Part shown: piece by piece, positions 7,139-13,655 of the stretch
How the letters are laid out: each line of letters begins with the position of its first letter
How positions within the stretch are numbered: the stretch's first letter is position 1
DNA from: an uncultured Curtobacterium sp.
GTDB taxonomy: Bacteria; Actinomycetota; Actinomycetes; Actinomycetales; Microbacteriaceae
Direction: 5' to 3'
Length of the DNA: 17,238 bases
Assembly: GCA_913774725.1 (NCBI GenBank)
Contig: CAJYIG010000334.1
Coordinates: forward strand, 1 to 17,238
Program-made: the position numbers and the translations under genes
Notes under the pieces: generated by a model
What the model was told of the DNA's origin: nothing
The model's input: the letters and a program-made list of their open reading frames with translations, nothing else
Databases searched by the model: none

Positions 7139-9799
7139 ATGGCCGGTCTCCTCTACCGTCTCGGACGGTTCTCCGCACGACGCCACTGGCTGGTGATCAT
7201 CGCCTGGATCGTCATCATGGGCATCGCGGGGCTCACCTACAGCCTGTTCGCCGGCACGATCTCCTCGTCGATCACGATCCCGAACACCAAGACGAGCCAG
7301 GTGCAGGACGAGCTGGCGGACAAGTTCCCGTCGGCGAACGGCGGCAACGGCACGCTCGTGTTCGAGACGACGGACGGCAAGGCGTTCACGGCGGCGCAGA
7401 AGGCCGACGTCAAGGAGTTCCTCGACGGCATCGCGGACCTCGACGGGGTGAAGGAGGTCCGCGACGGCTTCACCACGCAGGACCAGCTCGACGAACAGCG
7501 GCAGAAGATCGACGACGGTCGTCAGCAGATCCAGGACGGTCAGGCGCAGATCGACCAGCAGAAGGCGCAGCTGGAGTCCGGCAAGCAGCAGATCGAGCAG
7601 GCGCAGACGCAGCTCGACCAGCAGAAGGCCCAGGCCGAGGCGCAGGCACAGGCCGCCGGAGCCGCCGCCGCGACCAGTGCGGCCGCGCAGGCCGGTCAGC
7701 AGCAGCTCGAGCAGGCACAGGCCCAGATCGACGCACAGCAGCAGCAGCTCACCTCGGGTCAGGAGCAGCTCGAGCAGGCCCAGCAGAAGCTGGACGACCA
7801 GCAGCGGCAGCTCGAGCAGGGGTCCGACCTGCTCGACCTGTCGAAGGACATCCGCTTCGTGTCCTCGAACGGCGCGGCCTCGATCGGCACCGTGCAGTTC
7901 ACGAAGTCGACGTTCGAGGTGCCGCAGGAGACCAAGCAGGAGATCTCCGACCGCGCCGAGAGCGCGAAGATCGACGGCGTCGAGGTGTACGTCTCCAACG
8001 ACATCGCGCAGGGCGTCCCGTCCATCCTCGGGCCGGGCGAGATCGTCGGCGTGATCATCGCCGCCCTCGTGCTCTTCCTGATGCTCCGCACCGTCATCGG
8101 CGCCGCGATCCCGCTGCTGTCCGCCGTGCTCGGCGTCGGTGTCGCCTCGCTCGCCGCCCTGTCGTTCTCGAGCCTGGTCGAGTTCATCTCGGTCACGCCG
8201 GTGCTGGGGGTGATGCTCGGCCTGGCGGTCGGCATCGACTACTCGCTCTTCATCCTCAACCGCCACCGGACCCAGCTCAAGGCCGGCATGGGCGTCCACG
8301 AGTCCATCGGTCTCGCCAACGGCACCTCGGGCAACGCGGTGGTGTTCGCGGGCACGACCGTCATCGTGGCGCTGCTCGCGCTGAACATCACCGGCATCCC
8401 GTTCCTCGGGCTGATGGGCACCGTCGGCGCGGTCGCCGTGCTGTTCGCGATCCTCATCGCGACCTCGTTCACCCCGGCACTGCTGTCCCTGCTCGGCATG
8501 CGCATCCTGCGGAAGAAGGAGCGGCAGCAGATCGGGCACACCGGCTCCGTGCAGGTCCCGAACAAGCCGATGTCGACCTGGCGCGCGGTGATCACGCTCG
8601 TCGCCGGCGTCGCGGTGCTCGGCACGATCGCCCTGCCCGCCACCCAGATGCGCCTCGGCCTGCCGACGGGTGCGTCCGAAGCCACGGACTCCTCGCAGTA
8701 CAAGGCGTACAAGGCGCTCGAGGACGAGTTCGGCGCCGGCCAGAACGGCCCGCTGCTCGTCGTGGCCGACCTGCCGAAGGCGATCGCCAAGGACGACGTC
8801 ACGGCGACCGAGGTCACGATCGGCCAGGCGCTCGCGAAGAACGAGGACGTCGAGGCCGTGCTGCCGATCGGCGCCTCGTCCGACCGTGACATCATCGCCT
8901 TCCAGGTCAAGCCCGCTGGCGGCCCGGACAGCGTCTCGACCGAGACCCTGGTCAAGGACCTGCGCGAGCAGACCGTGACGACCGACGACGGCACGGTGAC
9001 GCTCGGCGTCGCCGGCAACGCGAGCGCGAACATCGACGTGTCGGAGAAGCTCGCGAACGTGCTGCCGCTCTACCTCGTGGTGGTCGTCGGCCTGTCGCTG
9101 ATCATCCTCATCGTCGTGTTCCGGTCGTTCCTCGTGCCGATCACCGCGACGGCCGGGTTCATCCTGTCCGTGCTCGCGTCCTTCGGTGGCCTGACCGCGA
9201 TCTACCAGTTCGGCTGGCTCGGCTCGGTCTTCGGCGTGCACGACCCGGCACCGATCCTGAGCTTCCTGCCGATCATCGAGATCGGCATCCTGTTCGGGCT
9301 CGCGATGGACTACCAGCTGTTCCTGGTGTCGGGCATGCGCGAGGCGTACGCCCACGGCGCCTCGGCGAAGGTCGCGGTCCAGCGCGGTCTGCACGCCGGG
9401 CGCGCGGTGGTCACGGCAGCGGCGATCATCATGATCTCGGTGTTTGCGGGCTTCATCTTCTCGGAGTCCTCGACCATCAAGCCGATCGGGTTCGGGCTCG
9501 CGTTCGGTGTCCTCGTCGACGCCTTCGTCGTCCGGATGCTGCTCATCCCGGCGGTCATGCACCTGCTCGGCAGGAGCGCGTGGTGGATCCCGAAGTGGCT
9601 CGACCGGATCCTGCCGGACGTCGACGTCGAGGGCGCCAAGCTCGAGCGCTCGCACCCGGGTGACGACCGCGGCCACCGCGCCGAGCCCGCCGTCGCCGGT
9701 GCTGCAGCCGGGGCCGGGGAGCACCGCGGCTCGCACGCCGCCGACGTCGAGCCCGACGCGAACCCGCACGAGGGGCACACCCCGACGCACCGCGCGTAG
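7139..9799 (+). CDS. MMPL family RND transporter with Gln-rich coiled-coil insert
   Basis: An 886-residue inner-membrane exporter of the MmpL/RND superfamily, driven by proton motive force and probably moving lipids or hydrophobic compounds. TM1 is at about 17-38. The first extracytoplasmic domain carries a Gln-rich heptad-like segment (about 114-230, with an Ala-rich hinge near 170-185). TM2-6 span about 300-455 and include GLAVGIDYSLFI (361-372) with the Asp367-Tyr368 proton-relay pair. TM7 is near 483-503. The second extracytoplasmic domain (about 505-635) is followed by TM8-12 with a matching Asp724-Tyr725 in GLAMDYQLF. The cytosolic tail after about 825 is rich in His, Glu and Ala. AAAGGA lies 12 nt before ATG 7139, slightly far. 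It follows a TetR gene that probably represses it. The substrate is unknown. Confidence 0.93.
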   Translation: MAGLLYRLGRFSARRHWLVIIAWIVIMGIAGLTYSLFAGTISSSITIPNTKTSQVQDELADKFPSANGGNGTLVFETTDGKAFTAAQKADVKEFLDGIADLDGVKEVRDGFTTQDQLDEQRQKIDDGRQQIQDGQAQIDQQKAQLESGKQQIEQAQTQLDQQKAQAEAQAQAAGAAAATSAAAQAGQQQLEQAQAQIDAQQQQLTSGQEQLEQAQQKLDDQQRQLEQGSDLLDLSKDIRFVSSNGAASIGTVQFTKSTFEVPQETKQEISDRAESAKIDGVEVYVSNDIAQGVPSILGPGEIVGVIIAALVLFLMLRTVIGAAIPLLSAVLGVGVASLAALSFSSLVEFISVTPVLGVMLGLAVGIDYSLFILNRHRTQLKAGMGVHESIGLANGTSGNAVVFAGTTVIVALLALNITGIPFLGLMGTVGAVAVLFAILIATSFTPALLSLLGMRILRKKERQQIGHTGSVQVPNKPMSTWRAVITLVAGVAVLGTIALPATQMRLGLPTGASEATDSSQYKAYKALEDEFGAGQNGPLLVVADLPKAIAKDDVTATEVTIGQALAKNEDVEAVLPIGASSDRDIIAFQVKPAGGPDSVSTETLVKDLREQTVTTDDGTVTLGVAGNASANIDVSEKLANVLPLYLVVVVGLSLIILIVVFRSFLVPITATAGFILSVLASFGGLTAIYQFGWLGSVFGVHDPAPILSFLPIIEIGILFGLAMDYQLFLVSGMREAYAHGASAKVAVQRGLHAGRAVVTAAAIIMISVFAGFIFSESSTIKPIGFGLAFGVLVDAFVVRMLLIPAVMHLLGRSAWWIPKWLDRILPDVDVEGAKLERSHPGDDRGHRAEPAVAGAAAGAGEHRGSHAADVEPDANPHEGHTPTHRA

Positions 9800-9822
9800 G
9801 CGCCAGCCCCGCAGCACCACCT

Positions 9823-9863
9823 GGAGGCCCGGTGCCGGTCCACGTGAACGGCACCGGGCCTCC
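9823..9863. terminator. 15-bp-arm hairpin after the MMPL gene
   Basis: Arms 9823-9837 and 9849-9863 are perfectly complementary around an 11-nt loop that contains CACGTG. The hairpin begins 24 nt after the transporter stop and ends before the MarR promoter. It has no T-tract. The GGAGGC-CGGTGCCG core matches the other gene-end palindromes. Confidence 0.75.
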
Positions 9864-9868
9864 CGGCC

Positions 9869-9888
9869 GTTCGTGGACGAAGTACCGT
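9869..9888 (+). promoter_or_regulatory. MarR operator copy 1 and -10 of the MarR gene
   Basis: GTTCGTGGACGAA (9869-9881) is an imperfect palindrome that matches the perfect palindrome GTTCGTGCACGAAC at 10364-10377 in 12 of the 13 aligned bases. TACCGT at 9883-9888 is a plausible -10 hexamer that would start transcription at the ATG (9895), giving a leaderless mRNA. A site directly upstream of this -10 fits autoregulation. Confidence 0.55.
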
Positions 9889-9894
9889 GGTCGC

Positions 9895-10341
9895 ATGACC
9901 GCGACCGACGTCGACCCCCTCGCCCTCGACCGGCAGCTCTGCTTCGCCCTGGCCGCGACGAGCCGCAGCGTCATCGGGCTGTACCGCGACCTGCTCGACC
10001 CGATGGGCCTGACGCACCCGCAGTACCTCGTCATGCTCGCCCTGTGGGAGCACGACCCGCGCTCGGTGCGGGAGATCGCCGCGGAGCTCCGGCTCGACTC
10101 GGCCACGCTGAGCCCGCTGCTCAAGCGTCTCGAGGCCTCCGGCTACGTCCGACGCCAGCGCAGCACCGCCGACGAACGCCAGCTCGAGGTGTCGCTCACG
10201 ACCGCCGGGCGAGCGCTCCGCGACCGGGCCCGCGCGGTCCCCGTCGCCGTGGCCGATCGACTCGGTTGGCCGCTCGAACGGCTCGAGCGGCTGAAGGACG
10301 ACCTGACGGACCTGCTCGGACGTGTCGACGCCCTCGACTGA
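9895..10341 (+). CDS. MarR family regulator, OhrR-like (thiol-based peroxide sensor type)
   Basis: A 148-residue winged-helix repressor. The N-terminal LDRQLCFALAATSRS aligns with OhrR (LENQLCF in Bacillus subtilis), placing Cys16 at the peroxide-sensing Cys15 position. GLYRDLLDPMGLTHPQYLVML follows, and the winged-helix region includes LDSATLSPLLKRLEASGYVRR. Of the three tyrosines around the sensing Cys in B. subtilis OhrR (Tyr19, Tyr29, Tyr40), only Tyr29 is kept (Tyr30); the others are Ala20 and His41. It may therefore sense organic hydroperoxides, hypochlorite or electrophiles with altered tuning. ATG 9895 is used; the frame extends to 9832, but that part overlaps the terminator and operator. 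No Ohr peroxidase gene is adjacent; the next genes encode a small CPxC protein and an Old Yellow Enzyme. Confidence 0.88.
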   Translation: MTATDVDPLALDRQLCFALAATSRSVIGLYRDLLDPMGLTHPQYLVMLALWEHDPRSVREIAAELRLDSATLSPLLKRLEASGYVRRQRSTADERQLEVSLTTAGRALRDRARAVPVAVADRLGWPLERLERLKDDLTDLLGRVDALD

Positions 10342-10377
10342 ACGGACGCTTCGTGGCAGAATGGTTCGTGCACGAAC
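10334..10377 (+). promoter_or_regulatory. Promoter with MarR operator copy 2, upstream of the CPxC protein gene
   Basis: TCGACT (10334-10339) and CAGAAT (10357-10362), separated by 17 bp, are a reasonable -35/-10 pair. The predicted transcription start (about 10369) lies inside the perfect 14-bp palindrome GTTCGTGCACGAAC (10364-10377). The same motif lies upstream of the MarR gene. The -35 overlaps the end of the MarR coding region. Confidence 0.55.
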
Positions 10378-10390
10378 GAAAGGACGGACC

Positions 10391-10603
10391 GTGGGTCGCT
10401 TCGGCAGCTGGTACGACCGCTGGAACCGCACGCTCATCGAGAAGATGGGCCCGTCGCAGATCGGTGCCGGGCACGCCGAGGGCGTCGACGACCGCACCGT
10501 GGACCGCCCCTGCCCGATCTGCCGGCAGCCGCTCTCGCAGCACACCGTGATCCGTCCCGAGGGCCAGGTCCGTTCGAGCACCCTGGTGTGCCCCGGTCGC
10601 TGA
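10391..10603 (+). CDS. Small CPxC (putative zinc-ribbon-like) protein of unknown function
   Basis: A 70-residue protein. The N-terminal half is aromatic and basic (VGRFGSWYDRWNRTLIEKMG). The C-terminal half has potential metal or redox ligands: Cys41 and Cys44 (CPIC), His51 and Cys67. GTG 10391 is supported by AAAGGA with a 6-nt spacer; the frame is open upstream to 10322 but would overlap the MarR gene and lacks a ribosome site. I recall similar short uncharacterised proteins in Microbacteriaceae, but no function is known to me. A promoter with a MarR-type operator directly precedes it, suggesting redox- or electrophile-responsive expression. It could be a Zn-binding redox switch, a ribosome- or RNA-associated ribbon, or neither. 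Confidence 0.75.
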   Translation: MGRFGSWYDRWNRTLIEKMGPSQIGAGHAEGVDDRTVDRPCPICRQPLSQHTVIRPEGQVRSSTLVCPGR

Positions 10604-10656
10604 ACATCTGCCGCGGAGTCGGAATTGCCGACCACAACACGTGGTTCAACGGAGGC

Positions 10657-11751
10657 GTGAAGCTCTTCGAAGCCGCCGACCTCGGCGCACTCCACCTCCG
10701 CAACCGCATCGTCATGGCACCCCTCACCCGGACGCGCGCCGGTGAGCAGGGCATCCCGAACGACCTCCTCGTCGAGCACTACGCGCAGCGCGCCGGCCTC
10801 GGCATGATCATCACCGAGGGCACCTGGCCCGTGCAGGAGGGCCGCTCCTACCCCGGGCAGCCCGGCATCGAGACCGACGAGCAGGTCGCCGGCTGGCGTC
10901 GCGTGACCGACGCCGTGCACGAGCGCGGCGGCACGATCGTCATGCAGCTCATGCACGGCGGTCGGGTCTCGCACACCGACATCTCGCAGACCCCGCGCAT
11001 CGTCGGCCCCTCGGCGATCGCCGCGCCCGGCCAGACGCACCTGGCCGACGGTTCGAAGGCCGACATGCCCGTGCCGCACGAGCTCACCACCGACGAGGTC
11101 CGCGAGGCCGTCCAGGGCTTCGTGCAGGCCGCCCGCAACGCGATCGCCGCCGGACTCGACGGGGTCGAGGTGCACGGCGCGAACGGGTACCTGGTGCACG
11201 AGTTCCTCTCCCCCGTGTCGAACACGCGCACCGACGAGTACGGCGGCTCCCCGGAGAACCGCGCACGCTTCGCCGTCGAGGTCACCACGGCGATCGCCGA
11301 GGCCATCGGCGCCGACCGCGTGGGCATCCGCCTGTCGCCGCAGCACGACATCCAGGGCGTGCTCGAGGAGGACGACGCCGACGTCCGTGCGACCTACACC
11401 GCCGTCGCCGAGGGGCTCGCCCCGCTCGGGCTCGCGTTCGTCGACGTCCTGCACGCCGAGCCGGGCAGCGACCTCGTCCAGCACGTTCGCCGCACGGCCG
11501 GTGCCCCGTTCATCGCGAACTCGGGCTTCTCGTCGATGACAACGCGCGACGAGGCGATCACGCTGCTCGACGGCGGTCTCGCCGACGCCGTCGCCGTGGG
11601 CCGCGCCGCCATCGCGAACCCGGACCTCGCCGACCGCTGGGAGCAGGACGCGCCGCTCAACGAGCCGCGCCCGGAACTCTTCTACGGCGCGAGCGCCGAG
11701 GGCTACACCGACTACCCGACGCTCGACCAGGTCCGCGAGCCCGTCGCGTAG
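10657..11751 (+). CDS. Old Yellow Enzyme family ene-reductase (NemA-like, FMN-dependent)
   Basis: A 364-residue cytosolic TIM-barrel flavoenzyme reducing activated C=C bonds (enones, maleimides, nitro compounds) with NAD(P)H. The start VKLFEAADLGALHLRNRIVM matches the usual NemA N-terminus (MKLFEPADLG). APLTRTRA at 21-28 holds the FMN-contacting Thr24. Gln97 in MQLMHGGR, the substrate pair His173/Asn176 in EVHGANGYL, and TDEYGGSPENRAR are all family hallmarks. Near the C-terminus NSGF and VAVGRAAIANPDL form the phosphate-binding region. The frame is open back to 10588, overlapping the previous gene; homology supports GTG 10657, but the only ribosome site (GGAGG, 10651-10655) is one base from it, which is odd. 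It lies 53 nt after the CPxC gene, without an obvious promoter or terminator between, so co-transcription from the operator-bearing promoter is likely. Confidence 0.93.
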   Translation: MKLFEAADLGALHLRNRIVMAPLTRTRAGEQGIPNDLLVEHYAQRAGLGMIITEGTWPVQEGRSYPGQPGIETDEQVAGWRRVTDAVHERGGTIVMQLMHGGRVSHTDISQTPRIVGPSAIAAPGQTHLADGSKADMPVPHELTTDEVREAVQGFVQAARNAIAAGLDGVEVHGANGYLVHEFLSPVSNTRTDEYGGSPENRARFAVEVTTAIAEAIGADRVGIRLSPQHDIQGVLEEDDADVRATYTAVAEGLAPLGLAFVDVLHAEPGSDLVQHVRRTAGAPFIANSGFSSMTTRDEAITLLDGGLADAVAVGRAAIANPDLADRWEQDAPLNEPRPELFYGASAEGYTDYPTLDQVREPVA

Positions 11752-11770
11752 TCGACGCACCACCCGCGGT

Positions 11771-11806
11771 CGGGAGGCGCGGTGCCGGCCGGCACCGCGC
11801 CACCCG
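11771..11806. terminator. Long palindrome after the Old Yellow Enzyme gene
   Basis: A perfect 26-bp palindrome (11776-11801, no spacer) is extended by CGGG (11771-11774) pairing with CCCG (11803-11806) across an A/A mismatch. It lies 20 nt after the stop. The core GGCGCGGTGCC is the same as in the palindrome at 1238-1291. It has no T-tract. Confidence 0.7.
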
Positions 11807-11837
11807 TCCGTCCAGGGGTCGTCGCGTCGCATCGCAC

Positions 11838-11923
11838 GTAGGATGCCGATCCGCGCACAGCGTGCCGATCCGCTCGTAGGAGACACGGCAGAACGTCCTT
11901 CGATGCGCGGATCGGCTTCCTAC
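11838..11923. repeat. 20-bp inverted repeat with internal direct repeat, reaching into a stop codon
   Basis: Arm 11838-11857 is complementary to 11904-11923 in 19 of 20 positions. The 46-nt loop contains a second copy of TGCCGATCCGC (11864-11874, first copy 11844-11854) and another GTAGGA (11876-11881). The right arm includes the stop codon of the nucleotidyltransferase gene on the minus strand. It may be that gene's terminator or a small repeated element; no transposase or tRNA is adjacent. Confidence 0.6.
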
Positions 11924-12516
11924 TCCACGCGCGATGGGTCGGAACGATCCGGACGGTCGCGATCGGCACCGTCCCACAGGTCCGCGCAGTCGACACCGAC
12001 GACGCCGGCACCCCGGAGCCAGGCACCGGCCACGCGGTCCGTCGGGTCGGACGTGACCGCGTCCACGAGTGCGGCGCGGTGGGCCGGACCGACGAGCACC
12101 GGGTGGCCCGGACGGTCACCGAAGACCGCGCGGCACAGCACGTCCGAGTCGTCGGCCCGTGCCACGAGCCGCCGGACCACCGCGATCGGCAGCGTCGGCA
12201 GGTCGACGAGCGAGACGCACGCCACGGTGTCCCCGTCGAGCGCCCGGAGCCCGGCCGCGAGCGAGGCACCGGGGCCGGCGGCCCAGTCCGGCGCGACGAT
12301 GCTCCGCACCTCCGCGTGGTCCGGCACGAACTCCTGAGCCGTCCCGGCCGCCGCGCCGAGGACCACCACGACCTCGCGACACCCGCCGTCGAGCAGCGCA
12401 CGGGTGCCCAGCTCGACCCACGGGGTCCCGTCGGGACCGCGCACCAGCGCCTTCGGCATCCCCATCCGCCGCCCGGCGCCCGCGGCCAGCAGGAGGCCGG
12501 TCACCGGGAGCGGCAC
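11920..12516 (-). CDS. MocA/MobA-like nucleotidyltransferase (molybdenum cofactor cytidylyltransferase type)
   Basis: A 198-residue NTP transferase. The N-terminal LLLAAGAGRRMGMPKALV (residues 8-25) is the nucleotide-binding signature of the MobA/MocA/IspD fold, followed by PDWAAGPGASLAAGL and the metal-binding region VSLVDLPTLP. The usual late GDRGAR-type segment is poorly conserved (DRVAGAWLRGAG). In E. coli, MocA attaches CMP to molybdopterin for xanthine-dehydrogenase-type enzymes. Position supports that role: it follows uricase on the same strand and faces a molybdenum hydroxylase operon. GTG 12516 lies 14 nt after the uricase stop; ATG 12558 is an alternative overlapping uricase by 28 nt (212 residues). 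Neither has a strong ribosome site, so translational coupling is likely. A sugar-nucleotide transferase is less likely. Confidence 0.82.
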   Translation of the reverse strand: MPLPVTGLLLAAGAGRRMGMPKALVRGPDGTPWVELGTRALLDGGCREVVVVLGAAAGTAQEFVPDHAEVRSIVAPDWAAGPGASLAAGLRALDGDTVACVSLVDLPTLPIAVVRRLVARADDSDVLCRAVFGDRPGHPVLVGPAHRAALVDAVTSDPTDRVAGAWLRGAGVVGVDCADLWDGADRDRPDRSDPSRVE

Positions 12517-12530
12517 GAGTGGACCCGCGA

Positions 12531-13490
12531 TCAGACGAACGCCGGCACCGACGCCCATGCCGCCGGGGCCTCGGCGACGCCGTCGCGGACGACCGTGCCG
12601 GAGATCAGGCCGTAGGGACGGTCCGCGGCGAAGAAGACCTCGCCCGGGTTCTCGAGGCCGAACGGCGACAGGTCGACCAGGAAGTGGTGCTTGTTCGGCA
12701 TCGAGAAGCGGACCTCGGCGATCTCCGGGAACGCCTCGATCGCCGTCCGGCCCATCGCGAACAGGGTCTGCTGCAGGGCGAGCGAGTGCAGCTCGGCGAA
12801 GGTCGCGAGCATCCGGTCGAGCACGCCCGCGTACACGGCGTCGTAGTCGATCCCGGCTGCGACCGCCTCGGGCGTGTAGCGCCAGCGCGCCGTGACCGAC
12901 GTCGCGAGGATCCGGTCGTCGGTCTCGGCGAGGGTCGTGTAGCCGTCGCGGGGGAAGCCGTGGAACTCGCTGCCCGTCGACTTCAGGACGGTCAGGTCGG
13001 TCACGCCGGCGAGCACGTGCACGTCGTCGCCGTCGACCTGCACCACCGCGGTGCGGGTGCCCCGACCGGAGCGGACGAAGGAGTGGTCGTGCTCCCGGCC
13101 GTCGACCGCGATGCGCTCCCACCCGTGCTGCTCGGCGGAGAGCGTGGACCCGTCGTACCAGTCGAACGCGGTCGCGAAGTGCCGACCGAGGCGGAGCAGG
13201 AACTCCTCGGGCGACCCGACGCCGTGCTCCTTCGCGAAGGCGTACACGGTGTTCTTCTGCGTGTCCGTCGCGACGACCTTGGCGTTGTCGCCCTCGGTGT
13301 AGGACTCGGCGAGCGCCGCCCCCCGCAGCTGGGTCGTGACCGTCAGGTCCTCGATCTCGTGGCGGTCGGTGTCGCGGGTGACGCGCACGAGCCGGACCTC
13401 GGCCTTGCCGTACTGGTTCGCACCGAGACGGACCGAGGTGGTGACGGGGGCGGTGGTGTCCTGCACGGTGGGGGCTGCGGTGGTGTCCAT
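12531..13490 (-). CDS. Urate oxidase (uricase)
   Basis: A 319-residue cofactor-free oxidase converting urate and O2 to 5-hydroxyisourate and H2O2, acting as a tetramer of tandem T-fold domains. GANQYGKAEVRLVRV holds the catalytic Lys29. VATDTQKNTVY holds Thr75 of the Lys-Thr dyad and starts the family signature. GFPRDGYTTL (178-187), TARWRY (Arg203), SLALQQTLF (Gln240/241) and PNKHHF (Asn266, His268) are substrate-site motifs. It ends VPAFV without a peroxisomal signal, as expected in bacteria. Residues 1-20 are a Thr/Ala/Pro-rich extension before the conserved LGANQYGKAE; ATG 13490 has no visible Shine-Dalgarno, so either leaderless initiation or a start closer to residue 9 (GTG) is possible. 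The gene is divergent from a molybdenum hydroxylase operon that would supply its substrate. Confidence 0.96.
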   Translation of the reverse strand: MDTTAAPTVQDTTAPVTTSVRLGANQYGKAEVRLVRVTRDTDRHEIEDLTVTTQLRGAALAESYTEGDNAKVVATDTQKNTVYAFAKEHGVGSPEEFLLRLGRHFATAFDWYDGSTLSAEQHGWERIAVDGREHDHSFVRSGRGTRTAVVQVDGDDVHVLAGVTDLTVLKSTGSEFHGFPRDGYTTLAETDDRILATSVTARWRYTPEAVAAGIDYDAVYAGVLDRMLATFAELHSLALQQTLFAMGRTAIEAFPEIAEVRFSMPNKHHFLVDLSPFGLENPGEVFFAADRPYGLISGTVVRDGVAEAPAAWASVPAFV

Positions 13491-13510
13491 GCGGCGACGA
13501 TGACACCCGC

Positions 13511-13621
13511 GTGTTTCGGCGGTGCGTCGAACAGGTCACGAGCTGCGTCCACGGCGGCGGTCCGGTCGTGACGCGGGCGTCGCTCCCCCGTAACGACGCT
13601 GAAACACCGGTTCCCTAGCGT
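13511..13621. promoter_or_regulatory. Divergent promoter region between uricase and the molybdenum hydroxylase operon
   Basis: A 10-bp element GCYGAAACAC occurs once in each direction: GCCGAAACAC reading towards uricase (complement of 13511-13520) and GCTGAAACAC reading towards the hydroxylase (13598-13607). TAGCGT at 13616-13621 is a possible -10 for the rightward operon. The mirrored copies may bind a shared purine-responsive regulator; the regulator is not in the window. Confidence 0.35.
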
Positions 13622-13645
13622 TGCCGCCACGAACCGATCCGACCG

Positions 13646-13651
13646 AGGAGG
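13646..13651 (+). promoter_or_regulatory. Strong Shine-Dalgarno of a small leader frame
   Basis: AGGAGG is the best ribosome-binding site in this part of the window. It is followed after 4 nt by GTG 13656. It is not in register with, or close enough to serve, the FAD-subunit start at 13774. Confidence 0.5.
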
Positions 13652-13655
13652 CACC

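Noticed and set aside
6920..9820. A 966-codon minus-strand frame opposite the MMPL gene
   Set aside because: Antisense shadow of a GC-rich gene: dominated by Arg, Asp, Glu, His, Leu and Val with no recognisable domain.
10631..10645. ACCAC-N5-GTGGT inverted repeat upstream of the Old Yellow Enzyme
   Set aside because: Arms are only 5 bp, it is unlike the MarR operator, and short inverted repeats of this kind are expected by chance in this composition.
9310..11886. Long minus-strand frame covering the MarR and Old Yellow Enzyme region
   Set aside because: Antisense to well-supported genes, with no homology that I recognise.
11752..11919. Integration or insertion-sequence junction near the palindromes
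   Set aside because: No transposase, integrase, tRNA or target-site duplication was found nearby; only the repeats themselves are reported.
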